The notes below the pieces were generated by a model. It did not search any database. It was given only the letters and a program-made list of their open reading frames with translations, and was not told the DNA's origin. A program made the translations under genes and the position numbers. A stretch of 64,000 nt of DNA from Nocardia flavorosea. GTDB taxonomy: Bacteria > Actinomycetota > Actinomycetes > Mycobacteriales > Mycobacteriaceae. The DNA lies in the NCBI RefSeq assembly GCF_015477805.1, contig NZ_JADLQL010000001.1, positions 186,001-250,000 of the forward strand, read 5' to 3'. Every line of letters begins with the position of its first letter. Positions within the stretch are counted from its first letter, which is position 1. Positions 42,205 through 50,317 of the stretch are shown here, piece after piece.

Positions 42205-42306
42205 GATCCCGTCCCCTTCAATGCGCGATACGGCGGTTCGCTTCTCCGGCAGTCCGGCGCGATATGTCGCCTCACTTGAACAGTGTTGCGCGCGAATGGC
42301 TTCGGT

Positions 42307-42346
42307 GTCACCGATATGGCTCGCCCGATGCCGTCACCGTTATGGC
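42307..42346. promoter_or_regulatory. Direct repeat upstream of the P450 gene
   Basis: GTCACCGATATGGC (42307-42320) and GTCACCGTTATGGC (42333-42346) match in 13 of 14 bases with 26-bp spacing, about 100-140 bp upstream of the P450 start. It is a candidate activator or repressor site. Confidence 0.4.
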
Positions 42347-42445
42347 GCGAGGCGCGATCCACAGCCCGGCCGGCCGACCTGGACGAGGCGGCGCCGGCAG
42401 CGCGGACCGCGGCGCGATCTCGGAGTACACGCGCGGCGCGCGGGG

Positions 42446-42961
42446 TTACCAGGACTCGCTGTAGCGCAGCGGCGAGTGGACGCCCGGCTTGACGTCGGGT
42501 ACCAGGACTGTGGTGTGCCAGCGGTCTTCTTCCCACAGTTGTTCGGGGAGGTCGGTGTGCAGCCGGTGTTCGAGGGGCTGGGCCAGGGCGATCACCAGGG
42601 TGGTGCGTTCGACCAGACGGCGCCGTTGCCAGGTCAGCGGGCCCGAGACTTCCAGTACCCCTGGCCCGGGACCGATGGTCGCGGGAATGTTGAGGGCCAG
42701 CGGTTCCGCGGTCCAGGTGGTGGGGTAGTCGTAGTAGCGGGCGACGTAGGTGCGGGGCGCGGTTTCGGTGCCGAAGGAGAGTGCGGACAGGGCCCAGTCG
42801 ATGCTGGGCAGCCCGAACAGATCCCAGAACTGTGCCGACAGCCAGGAGTGGATGGGAAGAGCGATCGTCCGGTTGTCCCGGACGATCGCTGGGGAATTGA
42901 TATGGAGCAGAGTGATTTCGGTGGTGCGGGTGCGCATGCTCGGGACCGTCGGATCGATCAT
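42446..42961 (-). CDS. hypothetical protein coupled to the GreA-family gene
   Basis: A 171-residue protein that I do not recognise. It has no signal peptide or membrane helix. Visible segments are TEITLLHINSPAIVRDNRTIA, HSWLSAQFWDLFGLP, a Tyr-rich YVARYYDYPTTW and a C-terminal HTTVLVPDVKPG, rich in beta-forming residues. Its ATG at 42961 overlaps the stop of the GreA-family gene as ATGA, so the two are made together and may work together. An internal start at MRTRTTEITL (42937) is possible. Confidence 0.6.
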   Translation of the reverse strand: MIDPTVPSMRTRTTEITLLHINSPAIVRDNRTIALPIHSWLSAQFWDLFGLPSIDWALSALSFGTETAPRTYVARYYDYPTTWTAEPLALNIPATIGPGPGVLEVSGPLTWQRRRLVERTTLVIALAQPLEHRLHTDLPEQLWEEDRWHTTVLVPDVKPGVHSPLRYSESW

Positions 42962-43437
42962 CTGGCGGGACGAGCTGCGGCTGCGACGGTGTGGCTGTAC
43001 GGGACCGCTTCGAGCAGGGTGACCGCGATTTCGGTGCCGTTGGGCACCTTGTAGCTGCGTTGTTCGCCGCGGCGGGCCCCGGTGAGTGCGGCGCCGAGGG
43101 GCGAGTCGGGGGAGTAGACCTCGAGATCGTTGTGTTCGGCGTCGCGGCTGCCGAGCAGGAATGTCTCGGTATCGTCGGTGCCGTCGTAGCGGATGGTGAG
43201 CACCATGCCGGGTTCGGCGATTCCGTCGTCCGGCGGGTCTTCGCCGAATACCGCGTTGCTCAGCAGATTCCGGATATGCGCGATCCGGTTCTGGCGTTGG
43301 TGCCGGGCGGTGAGCTGGTCCTGGGTATCGGCGGCCTCGGTGTGACCGGCGTTCTCGGCGGCGAGCAGTTCGGTGAGCTCGGCTTCGAGTTGTTCACGAG
43401 CGTGCATCGTCAGCCAGATGGGCGAGCTGCTGGTCAT
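42958..43437 (-). CDS. GreA/GreB-family transcription factor (paralogue)
   Basis: A 159-residue Gre-type protein that enters the RNA polymerase secondary channel. The N-terminal coiled coil runs from LTMHAREQLEAELTELL to RIAHIRNLLSNAVF. At the tip, where GreA has Asp41 and Glu44, it has HTEAADTQ, so Glu and Asp stand in the acidic positions. The C-terminal FKBP-like domain has YSPDSPLGAALTGARRGEQ and VTLLEAVP. Mycobacterial Gre paralogues such as Rv3788 inhibit rather than rescue polymerase, so either role is possible. A long structured leader precedes it and an unknown gene is coupled behind it. Confidence 0.85.
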   Translation of the reverse strand: MTSSSPIWLTMHAREQLEAELTELLAAENAGHTEAADTQDQLTARHQRQNRIAHIRNLLSNAVFGEDPPDDGIAEPGMVLTIRYDGTDDTETFLLGSRDAEHNDLEVYSPDSPLGAALTGARRGEQRSYKVPNGTEIAVTLLEAVPYSHTVAAAARPAR

Positions 43438-43474
43438 ATCCGTCCTACAGGGTCGTCAGGGAAAGTGGGTGTCG

Positions 43475-43616
43475 GCCGTCGGGGCGGCGGAGGGAGGGAG
43501 GAGAGGGCCGCCCCGACGGCAGAAACTCCGTGGAGCCGGGTCGTGCTGACACCGGCTCCACGGATGGGGGAATGGCCGAAGGGCTCAGCCGGGTGCCGGG
43601 CTCACCACCCGGCACC
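43475..43616 (-). ncRNA. Structured leader with three tandem perfect hairpins
   Basis: Three perfect inverted repeats lie in a row: a 14-bp stem (43475-43488 with 43507-43520, purine-rich 18-nt loop), a 12-bp stem (43528-43539 with 43552-43563) and a 9-bp stem (43592-43600 with 43608-43616). Read on the minus strand they follow a short ORF and precede the GreA-family gene. The arrangement looks like an attenuator or a riboregulator. One of the stems could also end the PucR transcript. Confidence 0.55.
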
Positions 43617-43659
43617 GTGCTGCTCGTTCGCGGTCGAGCCGACTCGGTACGCGCGCCAT
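43585..43659 (-). CDS. Possible leader peptide (24 aa)
   Basis: ATG at 43659 follows a very strong GTGGAGGTGAGC ribosome site and opens a 24-codon frame, MARVPSRLDRERAARCRV..., ending TGA at 43587-43585. Six of 24 residues are Arg. Its 3' half covers the first hairpin of the structured leader (43592-43616), so a translating or stalled ribosome would unfold it. It is too short for a normal gene and fits a regulatory leader peptide. Confidence 0.45.
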   Translation of the reverse strand: MARVPSRLDRERAARCRVVSPAPG

Positions 43660-43740
43660 GCTCACCTCCACGTCGAACGATGCGCTTTACAGCCATGATG
43701 ACGCGGCAACCACGGGGATGCATGTCCGCGCGGCACAGTT

Positions 43741-43770
43741 TTGGTACCGGCGATTGTTTGATCTCTACAA
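43741..43770 (-). promoter_or_regulatory. Candidate promoter of the GreA-family leader transcript
   Basis: On the minus strand, TTGTAG (43770-43765) and TACCAA (43746-43741) are 18 bp apart in an AT-rich patch that overlaps the PucR stop codon. The leader to the GreA-family start would be about 300 nt. Confidence 0.35.
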
Positions 43771-45312
43771 TGAAGGGCGGTCATCGCCGAATGCGGCGAG
43801 GTCGATCGTCATCGCGAGACGAGTACGGGCATCCGCCAGGTCCAGGACGGCGACTTCGCGCATTTTCCGCAGCCGGTTGCGGACGGTATTCGGATGGACG
43901 CCGAGTTGGGTGGCGGCCTCGGCGAGATCGCCCTGAGCGTCGAGCCATGCGCGCAGCGTGGCGACATAGGTGGTGGCGTGCTCGCTGTCGTATCGGCGCA
44001 GCTCCGCGACCGGGCCGCGAGCCGGTATCCGTCCGGTTCGTGCGGCGGTGCGCAACCGCTGCAGCAGGATTTCGCCCCAGGATTCGTCGTAGGCGGGGAA
44101 GTCCATATCTGTCGACCCCTGTTCGTGCAGCGCCAGGCATTCATCCGCCTCCTGCCGCGAAGCCGGCAGGTCGGTGGCCGTGGCGGGTCCGCCGATTCCG
44201 GCCGACAGGGTGACGCGGGTGGGTAGCGCGGCCCGCAGCGCCGCCACCCAGTCGCGGGCGGTACGGACGTGCTCGCCGGGCAGGATCGTGTAGACGGTGT
44301 TGTCCGACAGTGTGCTGCGACCCGGCCGGGACCAGCCGAAGCCGAAGGTTGCCTGCTCGAAGGCGAGCAGTAGCCCGGCATGGCGTTCCGCCGCGATCTG
44401 GGCGCGTACCGCGACCACCCGTAACGGTGCCGGTGCCAGCCCGAGCCGGCCGGTCACGGTGGTCGCATCGGGGCTGCCCTCCAGCAACCGGATGACCAGA
44501 TCGGACTCCACTTGGCGCTCCAGATCCGCGCTGGCCCGCGACCGCAGCAGATGCAGGGCTACGGTGCGGGCACCGTCGGTCAGCGCGGCCCGCCGGACCC
44601 GGGGCAACGGCTCCGGGCAGGTCACCCACACCGACCCCAGCAGTTCGCGGCCCACGCGTACCGCGACCACCATCCGCCCGTCGAATCCGAGCCCGGAATC
44701 CGGTTCGATGAACAGCGGTTCGTCGGATCTGAGCAGATGGGTGGGCACGCCGCGCGTTTCGAACAGTTCGCGCAGCGCAACCGGTTGCTGCCGATACAGC
44801 ACCGTCTCCGCGAGCGCGCGGTCGGCGGTGCCGTGCAGGGTGGAGTGGGCCATGACGCGGGACAGCGGATCCTCGATGGTCACCGCGCCGTCGACCGCGC
44901 CCGTCAGGCTGTCCGCCAGTGCGAAAAGGTCGGTGGGACCGCGGCCGGAGGCGGTTTCGCGGCCTTCCAAGACCAGCCCGTACACCACTCCGGTGAGCTG
45001 GTTCCACGACACCGCGGGATCCACCACCAGCACCGCGACTCCGCCGCCGGGCCCGATCGCGGCTGCTTCCCGTTCGGCGTCGGAACCACCGCGCACCAGT
45101 ACCGCAACCGCTTTCGCCGCCCGCGCCCCGTGAACCGCCTCACTCACGGAGCCGGCGCCCACAGCGAGGAAGATATCGCCGGGCGCCGCCTCCGACCCGG
45201 TGGCATCGTGTACCGCGACGCTGCGGATCATGGTCGCCCGCGATACCGGGCAGCTGCGTAACCGCACGCCGTACCCGCCGAGCACGTTGACGAGGTGATC
45301 CAACCGCACCAT
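43765..45312 (-). CDS. PucR-family transcriptional regulator
   Basis: A 515-residue regulator. The N-terminal PucR domain (about 1-130) is followed by a GGDEF-like middle part (about 290-400). The C-terminal HTH is LAEAATQLGVHPNTVRNRLRKMREV. Members respond to purine or amino-acid catabolism signals and activate nearby genes. It starts with ATG 45312. It lies upstream of the GreA-family gene on the same strand, but a 327-bp gap with its own promoter-like site and hairpins makes it a separate unit. The target is not clear from context. Confidence 0.9.
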   Translation of the reverse strand: MVRLDHLVNVLGGYGVRLRSCPVSRATMIRSVAVHDATGSEAAPGDIFLAVGAGSVSEAVHGARAAKAVAVLVRGGSDAEREAAAIGPGGGVAVLVVDPAVSWNQLTGVVYGLVLEGRETASGRGPTDLFALADSLTGAVDGAVTIEDPLSRVMAHSTLHGTADRALAETVLYRQQPVALRELFETRGVPTHLLRSDEPLFIEPDSGLGFDGRMVVAVRVGRELLGSVWVTCPEPLPRVRRAALTDGARTVALHLLRSRASADLERQVESDLVIRLLEGSPDATTVTGRLGLAPAPLRVVAVRAQIAAERHAGLLLAFEQATFGFGWSRPGRSTLSDNTVYTILPGEHVRTARDWVAALRAALPTRVTLSAGIGGPATATDLPASRQEADECLALHEQGSTDMDFPAYDESWGEILLQRLRTAARTGRIPARGPVAELRRYDSEHATTYVATLRAWLDAQGDLAEAATQLGVHPNTVRNRLRKMREVAVLDLADARTRLAMTIDLAAFGDDRPSL

Positions 45313-45422
45313 GAGCGACTCCTGTCCATGCTGGCTTCCGACACCGTAGCCGCCGCCTCTTGTCCCGCGCGGTTCTCGGCGGGGCGGAGCCGGCCCGGGC
45401 GAACGCGAATTGCGGCGGTGGG

Positions 45423-46010
45423 TCAGGCTGTCATCACGGCGCGCCGGACGGTTTCGCGGAGCAGCGCGCGACGCCGGTCGTGGGTGTCGGCCGGTTCCTC
45501 CGCGGTGGCGGCATAGACGTTGCTGACCGGGGACCAGGCCATGGACATCGAGATCACCATGGCCAGCACGTCGAAGGGGTCGCCGGGGCGGACGAGGCCC
45601 GCGGTTTGTGCCTCGGCGATGGCGCGTAGTTTGTGATCGTCGAGCCGGTCGGCATCGTCGACCAGGTGCCCGGCGGGCCGGCGCTCCAGGCGGGCCCAGG
45701 TGGCGAGCCGGATCAGGTCGGGGCGGCGGAGGTATTCGTCGTACAACCGCACGGCCCAGTCCGCGAGGTCGGCCGCATCGATGGGGACGACGTTCACGAT
45801 CCGCTCCAGTGAACCGGTGAAGATGGCGTCGAACAATCCGTCCTTACTGCCGAAATAGCCGTAGAGCTGCGCTTTGTTCGTGCGTGCGTCCGCGACGATC
45901 CGCTCGATGCGGGCCCCGGCGATACCGTGCTCGGCGAACTCGCGGGTCGCCGCCTCGAGGATGCGGTCGCGGGTGGCGGCGCCGCGGGCGGTCAGGGGCC
46001 GATCGGTCAT
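45423..46010 (-). CDS. TetR-family transcriptional regulator
   Basis: A 195-residue TetR protein with HTH RIERIVADARTNKAQLYGYFGSKDGLFDAIF near residues 35-65. ATG 46010 is preferred over a TTG nine bases upstream. It is divergent from a zinc alcohol dehydrogenase, and two identical 17-bp operator sequences lie in the 91-bp gap, covering both promoters. The simplest reading is a self-repressed switch for the dehydrogenase, induced by an alcohol or aldehyde. Confidence 0.93.
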   Translation of the reverse strand: MTDRPLTARGAATRDRILEAATREFAEHGIAGARIERIVADARTNKAQLYGYFGSKDGLFDAIFTGSLERIVNVVPIDAADLADWAVRLYDEYLRRPDLIRLATWARLERRPAGHLVDDADRLDDHKLRAIAEAQTAGLVRPGDPFDVLAMVISMSMAWSPVSNVYAATAEEPADTHDRRRALLRETVRRAVMTA

Positions 46011-46025
46011 GGTGCCCAACTTACA

Positions 46026-46090
46026 ACAGAACAGTCTGTTTACCTATGGCCGATCGCTGGCTACTCTCGATAGACAGAACAGTCTGTTTA
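46026..46090. promoter_or_regulatory. Duplicate TetR operators and dehydrogenase promoter
   Basis: ACAGAACAGTCTGTTTA occurs identically at 46026-46042 and 46074-46090, with the palindromic core AACAG-T-CTGTT and 48-bp spacing. The promoter TTTACC (46039-46044) with TACTCT 17 bp later (46062-46067) lies between them, so the first site covers the -35 box and the second covers the transcription start. Confidence 0.85.
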
Positions 46091-46101
46091 AGGAGCTCGG
46101 T

Positions 46102-47142
46102 ATGAGAACAACGGTCGGCTGGCACGCAGCGGATGCCGCGACGCTACAGCGGGCGCCGGTCCCGCGCCGCATGCTGCGCCCGGACGATATCGCGGTGCGC
46201 GTGGACTTCTGCGGCGTCTGCCACACCGATCTCCATGCTGTCCGCGGCTATCGCGGCCGGCCGGACCCGATGCTCGTACCGGGGCACGAATTCACCGGTG
46301 TGGTAACAGAAGTCGGCAGTGCGGTCGCCGGTTTCGGCATCGGCGATCGGGTGGCGGTCGGCAATATCGTCGACTCCTGCGGTGACTGCGCCATGTGCCG
46401 GGCCGGTCAGGAGAATTTCTGCCGCGAATTTCCCACGCTCACCTACGGCGGTACCGACCGACGCGACGGGTCGGCCACCCTGGGGGCCTATTCCCGCGAA
46501 TACCTGGTCCGCGACCTATTCGCCTACCACTTGCCCGACGGTCTCGATCCCGCCGGTGCGGCCCCATTGCTGTGTGCCGGAATCACGGTCTGGGAGCCGC
46601 TGCGCGCACTCGCGGTCGGACCGGGCACCCGCGTCGCGGTGGTCGGGCTGGGCGGGCTGGGCCATCTGGCGGTCAAACTGGCCGTCGCGCTGGGCGCCGA
46701 GACCGCGGTGGTCAGCAGATCCCGGGACAAAGCCACCGACGCCCACCGGCTCGGCGCGCACGAGTTCCTGGTTTCCACCGACGATTCCGAAATGAGTACC
46801 GCCAGAGATAGTTTCGATGTGGTGGTCGATACGATTTCCGTCCCCCACGATCCCGGCCCCTATCTACGGCTGGTTGCCCTCGACGGAACACTCAGTCAGG
46901 TGGGATATCTGGGCCCGGTCACCGTGCAGGCCACCGATCTTCTCATCGGCCGCAAGAAACTCGGCTCGGCCGGCAGTGGTGGCCGCCCCGCCACCACCGC
47001 CCTCCTGGACTTCTGCGCCCGGCACGATATCACCGCCGATATCGAAGTCCTGCCCTCGGCGCGCGTGAACGAAGCCCTCGACCGGCTCGAACGCAACGAC
47101 GTCCGCTACCGTTTCGTACTAGACCTGTCCGACCTGGACTGA
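46102..47142 (+). CDS. zinc-dependent alcohol dehydrogenase (CAD/AdhC-like)
   Basis: A 346-residue medium-chain dehydrogenase. Catalytic zinc ligands appear in DFCGVCHTDLHAV and PGHEFTGVV, and the structural-zinc Cys set in CGDCAMCRAGQENFC. The NAD(P) motif is VGLGGLGHLAVKLA. It oxidises primary alcohols or reduces aldehydes, often with NADPH in this subgroup. An AAGGAGCTCGG site precedes ATG 46102 and overlaps the second TetR operator. The convergent mycofactocin-type SDR and the divergent TetR frame it as an alcohol/aldehyde module. Confidence 0.93.
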   Translation: MRTTVGWHAADAATLQRAPVPRRMLRPDDIAVRVDFCGVCHTDLHAVRGYRGRPDPMLVPGHEFTGVVTEVGSAVAGFGIGDRVAVGNIVDSCGDCAMCRAGQENFCREFPTLTYGGTDRRDGSATLGAYSREYLVRDLFAYHLPDGLDPAGAAPLLCAGITVWEPLRALAVGPGTRVAVVGLGGLGHLAVKLAVALGAETAVVSRSRDKATDAHRLGAHEFLVSTDDSEMSTARDSFDVVVDTISVPHDPGPYLRLVALDGTLSQVGYLGPVTVQATDLLIGRKKLGSAGSGGRPATTALLDFCARHDITADIEVLPSARVNEALDRLERNDVRYRFVLDLSDLD

Positions 47143-47164
47143 TCGAGTATCCGATCGGCGATTC

Positions 47165-48016
47165 TCATGGCATCCGGGCGGTCCCGCCGAGTCCCACGTC
47201 GAACACCGACCCGGTGATGTAGCGCCCGGAGTCACCGACGAGATGATCGACCGCGTCGGCAATCGCCTCCGGCGGACACCACGGGATCCGCATCGGGCTC
47301 ATCCGCGCGTACCGCGGTTCGACCTCTTCCCGGGCCGGATTGTCCAGATCGGGGGCGAACAGGGAATACAGGGCGGGGTTGTGCAGCATCGGAGTGTCGA
47401 CGTTGGTCGGACAGATGATATTTGCGGTGATACCGGTTTCCGCGTACTCGAGCGCGACGGATTTGACGAGCCCGATCACCCCCCATTTGGACGCCGAGTA
47501 GTGCGCGAGGTTCGGGGTGCCCTGGCGCCCGCTCATCGACGAGATGGCGACGATGCGGCCCCATCCGCCGGTCATATGGGGCAGCACCGCGCGAAGACAG
47601 TTGAACGTCCCGGTCAAGTTGGTGGCGAGCATATCCGACCACATGGCATCGGAGAGTTCGGTGACGGGTGCGAAACCGACGATGCCCGCGCAGGTGACGA
47701 GAATATCGATTTGGCCCGACTGTGCGGCGGTGGAATCGGCGAAGGCCGTTACGGCGGGGGCGTCGCGGACGTCGAGTACGGCGGTGTGGCAGGATCCGCC
47801 CTCCGCCTCGATCAGGCGGGCCGTTTCGGCGAGATCGCCGGCGGTCGCCAGGGGATAGGGAGCGGTATCGCCGAGTGCGCACAGGTCGGCGAGCCCGACG
47901 GTGGCGCCCCGGCGGGCGAGCGCCCGCGCCACGGCGCGGCCTTGGCCCCGCGCCGCACCGGTGACCACGGCGGTACGGCCGTCGAGATCACCCCCGGTCG
48001 TGTTGTCCGGCTGCAT
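47165..48016 (-). CDS. mycofactocin-coupled SDR oxidoreductase
   Basis: A 283-residue SDR of the mycofactocin-dependent type (TIGR03971-like). The cofactor motif is TGAARGQGRAVARALA. It is followed by the subgroup-typical insert around PYPLATAGDLAETARLIEAE, which traps NAD tightly. NAGI is replaced by CAGI, the catalytic Ser is in AISSMSG, and YSASK gives Tyr/Lys. Such enzymes pass electrons from alcohols to mycofactocin rather than to free NAD. ATG 48016 follows AGAGGAGCGGTG and overlaps the ligase gene by 29 bp, so it is the last gene of the Liv/ligase operon. Confidence 0.85.
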   Translation of the reverse strand: MQPDNTTGGDLDGRTAVVTGAARGQGRAVARALARRGATVGLADLCALGDTAPYPLATAGDLAETARLIEAEGGSCHTAVLDVRDAPAVTAFADSTAAQSGQIDILVTCAGIVGFAPVTELSDAMWSDMLATNLTGTFNCLRAVLPHMTGGWGRIVAISSMSGRQGTPNLAHYSASKWGVIGLVKSVALEYAETGITANIICPTNVDTPMLHNPALYSLFAPDLDNPAREEVEPRYARMSPMRIPWCPPEAIADAVDHLVGDSGRYITGSVFDVGLGGTARMP

Positions 48017-49616
48017 CGTCACCGCTCCTCTCGACAATCTGTTTGACCTGCGCCTTGGCGATCTTGCCGCCCGGCGCCAGCGGCATCCGCTCCAGCACCC
48101 GCAGCCGTTCCGGCAGGTACTCCCTGGTGATTCCTTGCTCGCGTAACCAGGAGTTGAGATCGGTGAGCGTCAACTGCCCGGCCTGCGGGGCCAGCGTGAC
48201 GGCGGCGCAGAGCCGTTCACCGAACAGTGGATCGGGGACGCCGACCGCCGCGACCATTTCCACGGCGGGATGTTCGCGGATGTAGTCCTCCACTTCGAGT
48301 GCGGAGATGTTCTTCCCACCGCGGATGATCAGGTCCGCCAGGCGGCCCACCACGCGCAGCCGGTCGTTCTCGTCGACCTCGACGATATCGCCGAGCCGGA
48401 TCCAGCCGTCGTCGGTGAACAGTTCGGCGTTGGCGGCCTCGTCGTTCCAGTAGCCGGGGGACATGAGCGGTCCGCGCACCGCGGGTTGCCCGCGCCGGAT
48501 ACCCGGACCGCCGCCGTCGGTGCCGTCGTCGAGGATGCGGACGTTCATCTCCGGGATCAGGCGCCCGCCGGTGCCGAGCCGGGTCTGTTCGTCGTCGTGG
48601 ACGGTGGTGCCGCTGGCCGCGCCGGTTTCGTTGGAGCCGTAGAACTGCAGGACCAGGGCTCCGGTAACGTCCTCGAAACGTTTGGCTTCGGCGTAGGGCA
48701 CTGCCTCGCCGCCGGTGAACATGGCGCGCAGTGCGTCGGCGTGGGACAGTTCGCGGTCCGGGGTCTGCAGCATCATCCGGAACTGGGTGCTCACACAGGC
48801 GAGGATGGTGGCGCGATATTCGGCCATCAGGTCGATCGCGACCACCGGATCGAACCGGCTCATCACCAAGGCCGGCCGGCCGAGCAGTGCCGGCAGGAAA
48901 TGTGACGTCCACAGCCCGAAACCGAAGGGCGCGGGCACGAAAGCAGCGACGACCTCCGCGGGCCGCATATCGGCGTTGCGGCAGGCGATCGCGGCGAACG
49001 TGCTCCACCGGCGCTGGGTCTGCATGACGAGTTTCGGCCGCCCGGTGGTACCGGATGTGCTGTTGAGCAGGCAGATATCGTCGACGGAGAAACCGGCGGT
49101 GCCCTCGCCCCGGTCACTGGGCGCGTCGGCGCCGTCGAGGGTGACCTGCCCGCCTTCGACCAGTACCAGATGCGCCGGCGCCGTATCCCGCAGCCGGAGG
49201 TCCTGCACCAGTTCCGCGACCGGCACGCCGCGGTTGCCGGGGACGGTCACCAGCACGGTGGAGCCCGAGGCCGATATGAGGTGAGCCAATTCCGCCGGTC
49301 CCGACCGGGCGCCGACAGCGACGGCGAGCACCCCGGCCCGGTAGGCACCGACGAGAGCGGCATGGAATTCCACGGTATCGGGCAGATACACCGTGACCGC
49401 CGGGATATCGCCGAGGGCCCGCAGCGCGGCGCAGACACGATCGGCGAGCCGATCGTATTCGGCCCAGGTGGTGGTGCCGTCCGGGCTGATATAGGCGGGT
49501 TCGTCCGCTCGGGCGGCCCCCCACCGGCGGGCGAGGTCGCTGACGGAGTACCCGGTGCAGGCCTCGGGGTCCGCGGTGAATTCGGGGGTGATTTCGGCTA
49601 GGGGAACGTGTTCCAT
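47988..49616 (-). CDS. acyl-CoA ligase (AMP-binding)
   Basis: A 542-residue ANL ligase. The P-loop is LLNSTSGTTGRPKLVMQTQ, A5 LQFYGSNETGA, A7 GWIRLGDIVEVDEND, A8 GRLADLIIRGGKNISALEVE and the C-terminal Lys region PLAPGGKIAKAQV. It makes acyl-CoA from a free acid. ATG 49616 overlaps the stop of the LivF-like gene (TGATG), with a GAGGAAG site inside that gene. Its place directly behind an ABC transporter implies that the imported compound is a carboxylic acid. Benzoate- or cyclohexane-carboxylate-type substrates are plausible but unproven. Confidence 0.9.
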   Translation of the reverse strand: MEHVPLAEITPEFTADPEACTGYSVSDLARRWGAARADEPAYISPDGTTTWAEYDRLADRVCAALRALGDIPAVTVYLPDTVEFHAALVGAYRAGVLAVAVGARSGPAELAHLISASGSTVLVTVPGNRGVPVAELVQDLRLRDTAPAHLVLVEGGQVTLDGADAPSDRGEGTAGFSVDDICLLNSTSGTTGRPKLVMQTQRRWSTFAAIACRNADMRPAEVVAAFVPAPFGFGLWTSHFLPALLGRPALVMSRFDPVVAIDLMAEYRATILACVSTQFRMMLQTPDRELSHADALRAMFTGGEAVPYAEAKRFEDVTGALVLQFYGSNETGAASGTTVHDDEQTRLGTGGRLIPEMNVRILDDGTDGGGPGIRRGQPAVRGPLMSPGYWNDEAANAELFTDDGWIRLGDIVEVDENDRLRVVGRLADLIIRGGKNISALEVEDYIREHPAVEMVAAVGVPDPLFGERLCAAVTLAPQAGQLTLTDLNSWLREQGITREYLPERLRVLERMPLAPGGKIAKAQVKQIVERSGDDAAGQHDRG

Positions 49617-50317
49617 CACAGAGCTTCCTCGAGCATCCCCATGGACGCCCGGTAGGCGGTATCGAGTGCGCCGGCGCTGTCTTCCGGTTCGGACAGCGAG
49701 CCCCGGATCATGACGTACCCGCGGTCGACGATTCGGGCCACCCGGTACAGCGCCGGTTCGGCGACGAGCACCGTGATCCCCGAATCCGCCAGTTCCCGGA
49801 CGTGGTCGAGTAGTTCACCGGCGATCTTCGGGGACAGCCCGGTGGTCATTTCGTCGAGCAGCAGCGCGCGCGGTTCGACCAGTAGGGCCCGGGCCAGCAG
49901 CAGCATCTGCTGTTCCCCACCGGAGAGCACGCCGGCGAATTGTTTCGCGCGCGTTCGCAGAATCGGGAAACGCTCGAACGCCGATTCGACGACATCGTTG
50001 CGGGCGCCCAGGAGCCGGGCACCGATCTCCAGGTTCTCCCGCACGGTCAGACGCGGGAACAGTTGCCGGCCCTGCGGGACGAAAGCGACTCCCGTGCGTA
50101 ATCTCTCCTGGGCCGGTACGCCACTGAGATGGTGTTCGTCGACGGTCACGGTCCCGGTGGCCGGCGTACTGCCGAACACCGCCGACAGCAGGCTCGACTT
50201 ACCGGCCCCGTTCGGGCCCACAACCGCCGTGACCTCCCCGGAGCGGGCCTCGAACCCGACCGCACGGACGGCGACGGCCTTCCCGTAGCGGACGGTCAGT
50301 CCCCGGGCGCTGATCAT
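49616..50317 (-). CDS. branched-chain-type ABC transporter ATPase (LivF-like)
   Basis: A 233-residue LivF-type ATPase. It has Walker A GPNGAGKSS, Q-loop FVPQGRQLFPRLTV, signature LSGGEQQMLLLARAL and Walker B LLLDEMTTGLSP, where Met follows the Glu in place of the usual Pro. ATG 50317 overlaps the LivG-like stop as ATGA. With LivG it powers the LivHM permease. Liv systems in actinobacteria often import aromatic or other carboxylic acids rather than amino acids, which fits the ligase gene behind it. Confidence 0.92.
   Translation of the reverse strand: MISARGLTVRYGKAVAVRAVGFEARSGEVTAVVGPNGAGKSSLLSAVFGSTPATGTVTVDEHHLSGVPAQERLRTGVAFVPQGRQLFPRLTVRENLEIGARLLGARNDVVESAFERFPILRTRAKQFAGVLSGGEQQMLLLARALLVEPRALLLDEMTTGLSPKIAGELLDHVRELADSGITVLVAEPALYRVARIVDRGYVMIRGSLSEPEDSAGALDTAYRASMGMLEEAL

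Noticed and set aside
43658..43936. Plus-strand open frame across the GreA leader and the PucR gene end
   Set aside because: No ribosome site, antisense to PucR, and its start coincides with the reverse strand's promoter and short ORF.
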